A stretch of 64,000 nt of DNA from Scleroderma bovista (Eukaryota > Basidiomycota > Agaricomycetes > Boletales > Sclerodermataceae), in assembly GCA_037178675.1 (NCBI GenBank), contig JAYMGJ010000075.1:57586-121585 (forward strand), in the 5' to 3' direction. Below are positions 40,837-52,321 of the stretch, one piece after another (positions within the stretch are counted from its first letter, which is position 1; every line of letters starts with the position of its first letter). Under the pieces are notes generated by a model that was not told where the DNA came from, did not search any database, and saw only the letters and a list, made by a program, of their open reading frames with translations. The position numbers and the translations under genes were made by a program.

Positions 40837-42073
40837 CTGGGAAGGATTTCAGATCAGAGTGCACCAGCTCGAAGGGCTTGGAAGCACATCTTTTGTTCTC
40901 AGGGAAAAGCTTGATTGGGCATTTTGCCAAGAGCACATCCAGGGCAGACACAGTCCTCAGTAGGAAAGTGAATCTCCGGGAAGCGCTGCATATGCTTTTG
41001 CGCACGTCAGAGTACTTCCTTCGATGGGTGCCCAAATCTCCGGTGCATAATGTCATAATCGACTTTGCTCACGGAGGCGATGTAGTTAGATCTAATTATT
41101 GGGATAGATCTAATCCCGAAAATGACATTGCGATCATCTTCTGGGTCTGGCCCAAACCATAGGCGTTCAGCTTTATGAATGAGGCTAATGCCTCGCTTAT
41201 CACCAGTGACTTTGTAGTTACACTGGAGCATTTCGCCCATAGAAATAAGGTGTGCAGTAGCGCCTGGCATATGGAGCACTTGGGTGAGTGTAATGACTTT
41301 CTCATCCCCAGAGTTGTGGTCTAGGCACCGGAGTAATACCGTGCCAATGCCAGCAATTAGTGCTACCCCATTAGCCGTTTTGGTGTAGTGCGCTCACTTT
41401 AGTGTGTTATAGGAGGCGAAATTGCCTATGTCACCAGTGAAGTGGCATGATGCGCCAGAGTCTAGGAGCCAGAAGGCACCAGATAGTTCGCTATTGTTGA
41501 CCATTTTTCCCTTACACTTAGCACAGCGTGCATCACTCGTTTCATGAGAACACAAACAGATATATGCTTTACTCAAGACATGACATGACAAATTGTAGTT
41601 ACTACTTGCTATATACAGTGCTGGTGTAAAGCGCACATGTAAAGGGAGCATGTCAGTGTTGGTCAGCACGCGTGCAGAAGGTACTTGCCTGAAAAGGCTG
41701 GCCTCCGCACCCATCGCCATCGACGTCACATTGTAGCGGTCGAGGACCATTGCGTCGATCTCGTCGAACTCATCGTCGGCGAAGGGTTCGTGGGCGAAGG
41801 GTTCATCATCCCCAAGGGAGATGGCATCCTCCTCATACATGGTGATGTGCTCCTCAAGATGAGGGCGCTTCAGTGAGGAGGGACTGGCCTCAGGCTGGTC
41901 CAGGTTTGCACTCGCCAATGACACCACTTGGTAGAGGGTGTGGATGGTCTGGCAGGAGGGCTCTACCCTCAGACGGTGTGCCAAATCGAAGGCCTTGATA
42001 GTATTGTCGAAAGCGGGGGGGCCGTAGTGGGCAGCACCGGGGGTGTAAGCCAGGGCGCGAGGGTCGATGGTGG
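40837..42073 (-). pseudogene. Copia B Gag end, protease and integrase start
   Basis: Reads from the Gag tail (MYEEDAISLGDDEPF) through the protease WLLDSGASCHFTGD and GAG-pre-integrase (MHRRFGHPSKEVL) to FELVHSDLKSFP. A TGA after FASYNTLK corresponds to CGA in copy A (AAACGAGCG). The cut end CCCAG aligns to CCCGG in copy A, the T2 target. Confidence 0.85.
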
Positions 42074-42078
42074 GTTCT

Positions 42079-43370
42079 TGTCATATGAATACTTTTCCAG
42101 TCACAACTCCGGTCTAACCATGGCCCACCTGACCTCTCCTTAGGCATAGATGCAACTCCGGATCTAGTCCGGCCATCTCCAGCCCCATAGCTGCACTCCA
42201 GCTCAACTCCGGTCACTACGTCCATCTCCGCCTCAGGACTAACCCCTGTCTCCCTACAGACAGATCTGCGGTCTAACTCCTCCGTGTCGGACCTGTACCT
42301 ACCACTAGTCGCTACTCCGGTTTCAGTCCGGCTACTCCCTTAGCCTTGTCTGCGACGTAGCCCAACTCCGGCTGGTACATCCAACTCCGGCTGGTACATC
42401 CAACTCCGGCTCAGTTCTGCTCCTGCTCCTGCTCCACTTCCTCTGTCAGGTCCACCAAAGGCTTAGGACATTTCCATGTCCAACTCCGGACCTTCCTCCG
42501 GCTACTCCGCCCTTCCTCCACCTGTGCACTCCCTCCGCTTGTGCACTCCCTCCGCTCTTGCACTTCCTCCGGTCGTGCACTTCCTCCGGTCCCACTTCCT
42601 CCGGTCCTGGACATCGCTCCGGACTTAACATTAGTTAAGTCCACCTCTGACCCTTACCTGTCCTCTTCCGACCTAGTTCCCTTGTCCCTGCTTTTCCTCC
42701 GTCGTCCCTGTAACTCTAGTTCCCCATGTCTGCTTCCGCTCCGGTTTATTTTCCTGTCCCTGCTTTATTTTCTTGTACCTGGTTTATTTTCCTGTCTGCT
42801 TCTGCTCCATCCCTTGTCTCGACATTAAGGTGTTTACTTGTCACCGTATATACTCACCTTAGTTTCATTACTATATAAACTACCATACTCCGGCCTAGTA
42901 GTCCTTAGATCAAATCTCGACTAAGATACTCCCCACTCTGTACTACCCATTATGCTCTCCTAATCCATCTGTTCATCTGAACTCCTGAACTCCGGCCAAC
43001 TCCGGCCTCCGTCCTATCTCGTCCCCTTGGTCCTATGTCCGATCCTAGCAAGTCTCCTACTTGCACGAGGGCAAAAGCCACCTCTGTCCCAGACTCGACG
43101 CTAGACCTCTCAGGACTTATCCCACCTCTGGGATGTTCTTCGTCCGGACAAACTGCGCTTTACTCCGGTCCACTTTCCCGCGGTCCGGACTAACTCCGCA
43201 AAACCCGGACTTACTTCCAGTGCTCCTCCAGCGCCCGGACTTCGTCCGTATGACCCGGACTCGACTCTCTGCACTAAGTAGCACATACTAGTGTCAGGAC
43301 TTACCTCCTCATTAGTTCCCTGCACCTCTGGACCTCCTAGTAAGATCGTCGAGGAGAACCGGTCTTGACA
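42079..43370 (+). mobile_element. Solo LTR (1292 bp) inside copia B
   Basis: Starts TGTCATATGAAT, ends GGTCTTGACA and has a perfect 5-bp duplication GTTCT (42074-42078, 43371-43375). A TATATAAAC box lies near 42873. Same family as 36007-37267. Confidence 0.95.
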
Positions 43371-43375
43371 GTTCT

Positions 43376-44193
43376 GGTCCATCATAGTGGACGTATGTGG
43401 CGAAGGCTGCCTGTTGGGCGTTCTTGCAACGAGCACGAGCCTTCTTGCCGCCACGTCGAGTGCAGCCTCCCTGTCCTTGGCCAGGAGCGTTTCTGCTCGT
43501 ACCGCCATTGGACCCACCTTGCTGCTGCTGCTGCTGGGCGAACTTAGGGTCAGCCAGCTTGCACTTCACAGTGCTAAGCTTGTTTGCCTGGGGGCCCTTA
43601 CCACCAGCACGGGAAGAGGCGCCTTTCTTCTTGAAAGAGAGCGTGGCGGCCTTGACGATCCCATCGGGCTTCAGATTCTTGATCTCATCTGGTGATGTCT
43701 GGCTGAGGATTTGAGCTACAACCTCCATGGTGGGAGGGAGCTTGCAAAGAATAATCATAGCCTGCACAGGGGCAGGGAACTCAAAGCCAGCATCTTTCAA
43801 GTAGGTGAAGTGGCTAAGCAGCTTCGTAATTGCAGGAGCGGGATGGGAGCTGGCAGGGATGTTGGTGGCCAGGAGCTTGCTAAGCTCAGTGTAGGCAGAA
43901 CCGATACTGGGGGCACCGAAGTTCTTCTTCAGGTGGTCCCAGACTTCCTTAACGCTGTCAAGACTGGAGACGGCGACCTGGATTGAGGGGGCGAGGAGCA
44001 AGGTGATATTACCGAGCGCTCTCTCGGTGTTGTCGTCCCACTCCTTTTGGTCATCATGACCGTCAGCGGGTGGCGTCGTCGAATAAGTGTACCATTGGCC
44101 CTGTGCCCAGAGGTAGGCCTGCATAGAAGTGTGCCACTGCTGCCAGTTGGAGCCAGTGAACATGGGAACCATCTTGTCAAGAGTGTTGGACAT
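43376..44193 (-). CDS. Copia B Gag, N-terminal part
   Basis: ATG at 44193 (MSNTLDKMVPMFTGSNWQQW). The frame is intact through DQKEWDDN, VWDHLKKNF, FTYLKDAGFEF and LPPTMEVVAQIL to FATYVHYDGPE, where the solo LTR inserted. It serves as reference for the frameshifts of copy A: the ATG here is MVPMFTG, where copy A lacks one base. Confidence 0.85.
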
Positions 44194-44573
44194 GGTGATA
44201 TTCTGTTGGGAGTCAACGGAGTCAGCAAGTGAATGCGACAATGGACAAGCAAGAAAAGAAGAAACACCTGAGTGCCAGTGAAGGCACTTCTGTCAACAGC
44301 TAACTCATGACTAAGGTATGCCAGCACAAGTCGTCGACAATGTTCACCATGGTTGGCACAAGTCATCGACGAACTTCGCCTGGGACAATACAGGTGCTCA
44401 ACTAGGAGCTCACTGTCTGGTGCAAGTCGTCGACCGACTTCACCTTGTGGCTGTGCAGGGTCTCAGCTAGGAGCTCACTGTGTTCCACAGTGTCAAGCTA
44501 GTTAAAGCGATGCTCAGGGAGCTGGAGCACTGTCTGGTGCATTGCTGCAGTCTGGTGCATTGCTGCACACAGT

Positions 44574-44594
44574 GCGCTCACAGGGCTCATAACC
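44574..44594 (-). promoter_or_regulatory. Copia B primer binding site
   Basis: On the minus strand GGTTATGAGCCCTGTGAGCGC follows the LTR directly, identical to copy A and complementary to the initiator tRNA-Met anticodon arm. Confidence 0.8.
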
Positions 44595-44869
44595 TGTTGA
44601 AGCAATACCTATATACGTAGAGGAACTGCTACTCCAACTCACCTGTTGGGTGGAGTGCACAACCAGAGATGGTAGTGGTAGCTGGTCAAGAGCTGTTATA
44701 TTATATAAGTGATGTCCGTTGTTTATATACAACAAGTAGTGTGACGCGTGACATGTGACATGTAACATCTACTCTAAAGAGGACTATTACTATGTCTACA
44801 CTAATATGGGTCGCAGTCTTGTGCGCACTTCATCGACAGTTTACGCCGGGTGCACATGCGACTTCAACA
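44595..44869 (-). repeat. Copia B 5' LTR (275 bp)
   Basis: In + coordinates starts TGTTGAAGC and ends ACTTCAACA; matches the copia A LTRs in reverse orientation. Confidence 0.9.
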
Positions 44870-46734
44870 AGAGCTGCCAGTTCTGCAGTTGCTACGGGAC
44901 TGCAAGACATGGTGGTCATCAACATACCTGATGATTGAAAGGTTGCTCCTCCTGTATCCGGTAAGTAATTATTCAGTCTGCAGAACATGTAGTTATCGAG
45001 CATTGAATTATCAAGGCAATCCGAGCACTCATCCTTGACCAAGATGATTCAGACCTTCAGCAACATCTTTTGAAGAAGGAAGAACTCAACATTCTCTGAG
45101 ATGTGCACCAAGTCTTGGAGATTGCTCACTCAACCCAGGAGTCACTTTCTGCAGAACTTACTCCAACATTATCAATGGCAATGCCATTGTATGAAATCCT
45201 GCTTGAAAATTGGACTGTCCTTAAAAGTACAATCCCTGAACTCTCACATTATACAGATGTTGCACTTTCAAAGCTGAAACAATATGTTAATGAAGGTCGG
45301 AGGACAAGAATCTACACTCTATCAATGAGTAAGTTCCTTTCACTGTGAATGCAATACTACATTTTTATGGAGTCACGTCACACCTTTCCCATCAGTTCTG
45401 AATCCTGACATAAAGTTCGACTGGATGTCGAGGTACTGGGATCACAACAATGTCAGCATGTCATGGGAATAGATGCTAGAAGCGGTATTTCCAACCATTC
45501 TTTCTTTTCTCTATCAGGACTGAAAATGATACCACACCAGATGACTGCCTATCGAACTGCGACCCGGGAAGCTGCACCTCGTCAATGGGAATGTGATAGG
45601 CCTAACATGGTGCCAAGCCACTGTGATCGTGCCTTCCAAGCTGCAAGAGCTCAAGTTCAAGTGGTCTCGCGCCTCTCCAACATCAATGTCACTATTTGCT
45701 GCTCGTCTTCAACAACATCTGTTGAGGCATCCCCATTTGGTTCATCAGCCAACTCACCTATAGAAAGGTGGTGGTCTGCACAGGGAAGGTCTAGCCTGTA
45801 GAAGAAGGGAGAAGGAGAACTGTAGGGTAACCTCAGTAGTCTGGCAAGCTACTATATATTAGTATGTACCTGTAGGATAACTACAAGGTATCAGTAGGTA
45901 GATGTGGTGGTTAGTAGATGGTACTCACCCTCAGTAGTCTGGCAAGCTACTGAGGGAACTATGGTAATAGACTCTACTGTATAGTGCGCTTTATGCTTAT
46001 GTAAGTAAGTAAACAAACCATAACAGTCTGTTTATAATCCAACATCACCAGCAGCCCCAGATCAAGCCCTAACACCAGCACAGCTGGAGGAGCGATGCAA
46101 GAAGGCATTTGAGGAAGATTGTTTTGATGCACAGCGCAAACTCGAGCGCTATGAACGAGAGCCAGTCACTGTTGCCCATGGCGAGTGTGTGACTGATCTG
46201 GTCCGTTATTGGGAGGTGCGCTCGAGTCTTTTACAGGCCCACAACACTCTTGAACTTACTACTTTAACTTAAAGTGCAATGAACAGGTCTTCCCACTTCT
46301 CTTTCGTGTTGCAATGGATGTTCTACCTGCCCAAGCATCTGCAGTTCCTTGTGAATGAGTTTTTTCGTCGAGCAAGGAGACTTGTACCCTGCGAAGAAGC
46401 CGGATCTCACCTCAACTAATGGAAACTCTTCAAGTACTGAAGTTTGCACACAAACATGACTGCCTCAACTTCACTGTTGGTCTTGTGGCGCAAGAGGAAA
46501 ACTATATGCTCGACTCAGTCAGTGCAGATGGGCCACCATGGTAGTAGCCCGGGTGTAATAATTGTGACTTTGCTTAGACTTATCTACCCAGTATCTACTC
46601 TCAATCTTTCTAAAATACCATTGGTTTGCTCAGCGGGCTGACTTTGTTTGACTTCGGTTTATTTGAGTTCAAAAAACGAAGTCAAACGAACTTGACACTT
46701 TGGTTTGGATCAGATTGGCTTTGCGGCAACACTA
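44870..46734 (+). pseudogene. hAT transposase relic B with introns
   Basis: Readable exons: up to 44960 (LLRDCKTWWSSTYLMIERLL), 45016-45328 (IRALILDQDD; HQVLEIAHSTQESLSAELTP; LSKLKQYVNEGRRTR), from 45396 (LNPDIKFDWMSRYW) and 46287-46543 (VFPLLFRVAMDVLPAQASAV; VFSSSKET; RRSRISPQL). Introns at 44961-45015 and 45329-45395 are GT-AG. The hATC domain has TGA in place of Arg in PCERVF. The element may end at GCGGCAACACTA (46734), with a hAT-like terminal sequence and ATTACAGC as possible 8-bp target; the left end was lost at copia B, so this cannot be tested here. Confidence 0.75.
45831..45956. repeat. Repeated foldback motif within hAT relic B
   Basis: CCTCAGTAGTCTGGCAAGC occurs at 45831 and 45929. 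The second copy forms a 10-bp perfect hairpin (CCCTCAGTAG at 45928-45937, CTACTGAGGG at 45947-45956). It may be a small insertion in a hAT intron. Confidence 0.5.
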
Positions 46735-46845
46735 ATTACAGCGCTTTGCAAAAAGGTTGACAGTCACACATGGCTGAGGATGTGACAAATAAATAAATGT
46801 AAATAGGTCATGACAGTACTATACCACAGCTATTGTGCTTGGCAG

Positions 46846-47069
46846 ACTTATCAATTGCTTACCAATTTCTTACCAATCTCTTACCAAGCACTTAGTCATT
46901 TGTGCTTACAGGGCCACAGCCCCTCCTGTATATAAACCAGCAGCCAAAGGCTGTAAGGAAGTGTCTGCTTCCCCCTCAAAAAAGCAACCACATTCACTCT
47001 CCCTCACTGTCTATAAGCTCCCTCTTTGTCTTTGGACTTGTAGGTCACCCAGTGCTGGCCTAAAGCTCG
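46846..47069 (+). mobile_element. Fragment of a T-family LTR (promoter region)
   Basis: Matches T2 from ACTTATCAAT through TATATAAACCAGCAGCC and AGTGCTGGCCTAAAGCTC (compare 40195-40411). Both LTR ends are missing. 46735-46845 and 47070-47221 hold nothing else I can support. Confidence 0.8.
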
Positions 47070-47221
47070 TTGGGACATCAATGCATCAAGTGGCAAATAC
47101 TTATGATGTCTGCCAGTGTGGGAGGATAATTGCCAGATGCTCAGGAGGGCTCTCCAGGTCCACAAATAGCAGAAAACTCACTTTGCTTCCCAACTACGTT
47201 CTCAGCTGAAGTACTTAAGTA

Positions 47222-49461
47222 AAGTGTCCACACTCTACAACTCCATTGGCTTTGGAATTATAGGGGGAGATGCAGATTTGGGGAATAGAGTATCGCTGCA
47301 TGAGTTTCTCGAATGCACCCTTGACCTCACTGCCATTGTCAGTGACAATCTGGGCAATAACTCCATAATGGCAAATAATTTCTTCCCAGAAAAACTTGGC
47401 TAGGCTGTCTGAACTGGCATGCTTGAGAGCACAGCCTTCGGCAGCAAGGGAGAGATCATTGCAAGCAGCAACAAGATAGCGATAGCCACGAGCTTTTGGC
47501 ATGAGCATGACATCAACATAGATCTTCATGAAGATTCGGGGGGATGGAGAGACAGTGAGGGGAATTTCAACTTTGCGGGTGCTGCGAATCTGGCATTCAT
47601 GACAAGAATGAATGTGGTGGGCAACATCTGAGTACATCTGTGGCCAATAGAAGCGATCCCTGACAGCTTGGAATACTCCAAATACTCCACGGTGCCCAAG
47701 GTCTTCATGGGCTTGATTGAGAAGTTGTGCACAGAGATCAGGATCAAAGATGACTTTATTTGGAGTATGAGGGCCTCAACGTTTGAACAGTTGGCCAGAA
47801 CAAATAAAGAATTGTAGGGAGCATCTGATGAAACATTTACGAGCAGTGTTGGAGGGGAATGATGGGAGTTGAGTCGTTTGGAGGAAGTGGAGAATTTGTC
47901 GTAGAATAACGTCTTGAGTTGTATCTTGAGACAGGAATGAAGGGAGCATAATGGGGTCATAAGAAAGAGGGTGGGTGGCGGTACAAAACAAAAGATCTTC
48001 TAGCCATTCATCAGCATCTTCAGCATCTCTTTCACCATCTTCTATCTCCTCTTCAGAGGGCTGACGCCTAGAGAGTGCATCAGGTCCTTGGTGACGAATG
48101 GCTGGAACGTGAATTAGTTTAAAGTCGAATAAGAGTATACCTTCAATCCAGCGATTGATAGTAGCGTTAGGTTGGAGGTCAGGATCGTTAAGCATACCCT
48201 TGATGTACTTTGCATCGACTTCAACATGGAGGTTCTTGACACCATAAAGAAAGAGACGATAGTGACGAAGTGCACGGAATAGACCATATAACTCGAGTTT
48301 GGGCTGACTATAGTGAGATTCGCGTTCATTGATGGGAAGTGAGCCATAACGAGCAGGACGTTTGCGACCAGACTCATCATACTGGGACAGGATGAATCCG
48401 ATGGCGATATAGCTGGTGTCGACTGAGAGAATGACAGGGAGATCTGTGGAATAATCAATGGGATGAAGGGAGGGAGCGGAAGAGACAGTGATCTTCAAGG
48501 CATTGAAAGTGTCTTGCTGGGGGGTGTCCCAAACGAAAGGAGTGTCTTTGCGGTAGAGATTGATGAGAGGACAAGTGAGGAGGGAATAGTTGGCAATCCA
48601 GATGCGCACAGTTCCACAGAGACCTAGAAATGAGCGCACATCCTTCGGCATTGCAAGGGGAGGCCAATCTAAGATCTTCTTGACTTTGCCATGGTCGGGA
48701 GAGCGACCATCAGGATGGCATTCTTGGCCAAGAATCAAAACACGAGGATGGCAGAGTTGGGTCTTCAGACCAGAGAACGTTCCGCCTGCATGTGCAAAGC
48801 GATGCATAATCCGGTGCACATCTACAGCATGTTCCCAAATGAAGCGACGAATCCCTGGGTTGGCCAGCAGGGTTTCAGCATTGCCATTGGCATCATTATA
48901 GCATGTTTCAGGGCCTTTGATGGGAAGATCATCGATGAATACGTTGGCTACATGCGGGATCTCATCCTGTAAGATGAAACTAGTACAATTCTAAAATTCG
49001 GAAGGAGAGTTGGTGTAGCCTTGTGGCATGGCAGTATGTCGTAAGAGACTGAGGGGAGTCATGAATGATGTGAGATCTCGACTATTGGGATGCAGTTGGC
49101 AGGCATCAAATCCGGAAAAGAGATCAAAGACGGTGTAACATTGCCGACTGGCGAATGGTTCGACAAAGTCATCCAAAGTAGGTGGAACTCTGGCATCTCT
49201 GATTGTAACCTTATTGAGAGGTTGCAGATCATGGACAATCTGGATCTTTCCATTCTTCTTCATAACACAGAACCACTTGGAGCGGTATGATGACTGGGCA
49301 GGTTCATAGAGCCCGGCTGTGATCTTGTCTCTAAGCAGCTGGATAACATGTTCACGAATGCCAGGAGGGATAGGGATGTTGCGGTACTCCCATGGCTCAT
49401 GGGGTAGGACTGGGATGATGTAAGGGGAGAAGTAGTCTGAGTGAAAATTGCCACGTTCCGA
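47222..49461 (-). pseudogene. Gypsy E RT, RNase H and integrase, truncated
   Basis: Reads MKKNGKIQIVHDLQPLNKVT (RT start), a catalytic FIDD near 48930, LDWPPLAMPKDVRSFLG, RNase H block (VDTSYIAIGFILSQYD; KLELYGLFRALRHYRLF), then integrase (CHECQIRSTRKVEIP; TDNGSEVKGAFEKLM; PYNSKANGVVECGHFT). Several frameshifts separate the parts. It ends inside integrase at 47222; the 3' LTR is absent. The lineage differs from the chromoviruses: LQPLNKVTIRDA and CHECQIRS are typical of another fungal gypsy clade. Confidence 0.85.
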
Positions 49462-51906
49462 TGTGCGCCTAAGTGAGGGAAGAGGTCAGAACAACCAACA
49501 ACCAACACCAAATGACAGCAATATGCGAGTGGTGGTCTTCCTTTGCGTTTCTGGTATTTAATCTCCTCAGGGGGATGTGCTGCACGCCTTCAGGCAGGAT
49601 GCAGGAGGGAAGGGAAGGGCTTCTGATGGGGAATAGATGCGACTGGGGATGGTATTGACTCCTCTTCAGCCTACCACAGTGGTTAGGAAGAGTCCTGGGA
49701 TAGAAGAGCGATGATAGATTGGCAACAGGGGTGTAACAGCAGTGATGGAGCAACAGGGAAGCAAGGGGACAGTTCCTGCTTCAAGAATGCGATGGACAGT
49801 GATGGGATAGAGTGGACAGAGATGCTAGACTGCGCTTCAGCCTAGAGAAATGATCAGATACAAGATATATCTGATAAACAGCAATATAGGAGCTTTAGGC
49901 CAGCACTGAGTGACCTACAAGTCCAAAGACAGAGAGGGAGCTTATAGACAGAGAGGGAGAGTGAATGTGGTCGCTTTATTGAGGGGGAAGCAGACACTTC
50001 CTTGCAGCCTTTGGCTGCTGGTTTATATACAGGAGGGGCTGTGGCCCTGTAAGCACAAATGACTAAGTGCTTGGTAAGAGATTGGTAAGAAATTGGTAAG
50101 TGATTGATAAGCAGTGTAATCAGGCTGAGTCATCGATGGGGAGAGCCTGAACAAGCTGCTGAGCCAAGGGAAAGAGCAAAAACATAGGTAAAAAGGGGTG
50201 TATAACCAAGAATATGGAAAAATCATTGCATGGGGCCCAAAAGAGAGGGGGAGAAAGCATGGGATGAGTAGATCGAAGCTAAATGAGCATATGCAATGAC
50301 ATAATGCATATGAATCATAGGGGCATGAGTCATGAATTGATAAGCAGCATGATAAGCATGATTTGAAGGATGATTGGTAAGTGATTGGTAAGGGGAGTAA
50401 TGGGGATTAGTAATGCCAAGAGGGGATGAATAATGCGCAGCAGAGTGAGTCAGAGTGAGCCAGAGTGACTCTGTGTGACTCAGAAAGAAGGGAAGCACCA
50501 CCTATGATTTATTGAACTTTAGATCTGGAGATGAGCTTCTGAAGCAGTGCCACTGATGGGAGTGGCTGGGGGATAATAAAAGAATTGATCCGACCAGAAG
50601 AGCAGTGTCAGGGGGCCTGGAATGACAAGTAGAGTCACAGCTGGTCACGGAGTGTCACAAATCCCTTGGATTGAGCTTCTGTAGAGCAAAAACGCGAAAT
50701 TTGGTGCTCCCGAAGTGCAGTCTTCCCTTGAGCAGTAAGGGGAAGGTTCTGTACTCTATTAGGACTTCTAAGAAGGGTTCTAGAGCACTGTTTCATTCGT
50801 GTTTGTTGCGGGATAGCAGGGAAGAGAATCGCAAGTAGCGGATTCGACGTGTCCAGGGAAGCGAGATGAATGATAGAGGGAGGTGGATGTGACAGGACTC
50901 TGGGATGAAAGGACCATATGCAGAGGACTCAGGAGACACAGAGATGACCAGGTATGAATTTTCAAGTCTAACGATAGACTTGAGACGACCAAAGTATGTG
51001 CGCGACGCAGGACTGACAAGGAGAATGCGCTGACCGAGAACAAGAGGGACTGAGGGAGCAGGCTGGGAAGATATGTACCAGACAGTACACAGGAGCTCAG
51101 GGAGAGGCTGTCCCAAGAGCAGGACATAATTGAGGTCTGCTGCAATAGCGGAGAAACATTCCAGAGAAAATGTGGACTCCATAGTGAGTGATGAAAGCTC
51201 AGGGAGAGGCTGTCCCAAGAGCAGGACATAATTGAGGTCTGCTGCAATAGCGGAGAAACATTCCAGAGAAAATGTGGACTCCATAGTGAGTGATGAAGCG
51301 GGTGTCTGGATTGCGGGTGGAATATCTCTGTGGGAAATGAACAGATTTACGTCGGAACTTGACAGGCAGATAGACCACGGTCTAGGCTCCATGATGGTAT
51401 AGTCACATGCCTGATAGCTTCAAAAACGGTGGAGCTATTCAAAATATCGGAATGCTGGCACTGGGCGCCTAAATTTGACATTTGGGCGCTAAAAATGATT
51501 CTTCTCTTTCTCCCTTGTTTCTCAATTGTTTCTTCTGCTTCTTTGGTTGTTCAGGTATGGGAGTTGGACTGCAGAAGGCTGCACTCCTTTCTCATACCAA
51601 AAAGATCATTATTCATTGGATTCTTTCTGCTTCTTGATGGTTCTTGTGCAATAGATGACTGTCAGCGATGGCATTCATCTCTTGCATCAGGATAGTCATT
51701 CTTGTGCGATATATGGCTATGACGAGCTTGTATTCATTCTTCGCATAAGGATAGTCTTGACTTTGTGTGATATGGATAGCGAGGGCTGTCTGTATTTCTC
51801 AAGTTGGAACAATCTTTCAACAGATCTTGGGTGTGCGTTCTTTGCATTAATTTCATCGGCTAACTTTCTCCATGTCCACAGTACCAAACACGTTTGGTGC
51901 GTGACA
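49462..51906 (-). mobile_element. Long solo LTR T3 (2445 bp)
   Basis: In + coordinates starts TGTGCGCC and ends GTGCGTGACA, with perfect 4-bp duplication CCGA (49458-49461, 51907-51910). It interrupts gypsy E between LAFDES and the following RT N-terminal block. An exact 102-bp tandem duplication lies at 51094-51297. Confidence 0.95.
50793..51392 (-). CDS. U3-encoded open frame in LTR T3 (199 aa, with internal 34-aa repeat)
   Basis: ATG at 51392 (MEPRPWSICLSSSDVNLFIS). Same protein as in T1, with a duplicated 34-residue block (SSLTMESTFSL...GQPLPEL twice) from an exact 102-bp repeat that keeps the frame. It ends at ...SRNKHE by TGA where T1 has TGG; T2 also has TGA there. Confidence 0.5.
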   Translation of the reverse strand: MEPRPWSICLSSSDVNLFISHRDIPPAIQTPASSLTMESTFSLECFSAIAADLNYVLLLGQPLPELSSLTMESTFSLECFSAIAADLNYVLLLGQPLPELLCTVWYISSQPAPSVPLVLGQRILLVSPASRTYFGRLKSIVRLENSYLVISVSPESSAYGPFIPESCHIHLPLSFISLPWTRRIRYLRFSSLLSRNKHE

Positions 51907-52320
51907 CCGATTCATCAAAGGCTAGTGCCACTTCATTAAGCTTCATGACATGTGCAAAAAGCTTTTCTTCTTCTGGCCAGAGGAAGCCATTAGAGTTAAG
52001 TTTCATAGAAGCCAGGCGCTCATTGGGGCAGGGGAGTGAGTGGAGTGAGTGAGTCGAGGGGATTTTCGGGGAATTGACGATGAACACGGGTGTAAGTCAA
52101 CTGGAGTGGGGGCAGGATGGGGTGAAGAACAACTTGGAACAACAGGGGTAGGCAAAAGATCAGCATAGAATGAATCAAAATAGGACTGGGATACTTGGGA
52201 AGAGTTCGGTAGTTTTATGACATTCCGGTCAAAGTGAGTATAAAGACCATTGGTAGTACAAAAAGAATCAAAAACATGTGGCATAGTAAGCAAAGGCGTA
52301 CGTGAGGGCAAGCATAGTAG
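51907..52320 (-). pseudogene. Gypsy E segment before RT
   Basis: Reads CPNERLASMKLNSNGFLWPE and KLFAHVMKLNEVALAFDES before the T3 insertion, and upstream in another frame TNGLYTHFDRNVIKLPNSSQ. Frameshifts separate the parts. In the intact element this leads into RT. Confidence 0.75.
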
Positions 52321-52321
52321 T

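Larger units (their letters stand above)
40837..44869 (-). mobile_element. Copia retrotransposon B, 3' half lost
   Basis: Same family as copia A. It retains the 5' LTR, primer site, leader, gag, protease and the beginning of integrase, then ends at LTR T2 (40836). A solo LTR interrupts gag at 42079-43370. It lies against a hAT relic on the other side. Confidence 0.9.

Noticed and set aside
46846..47069. LTR of gypsy E at its 3' end
   Set aside because: It is in the opposite orientation to gypsy E and lacks both LTR termini, so it is an unrelated fragment of the same LTR family.
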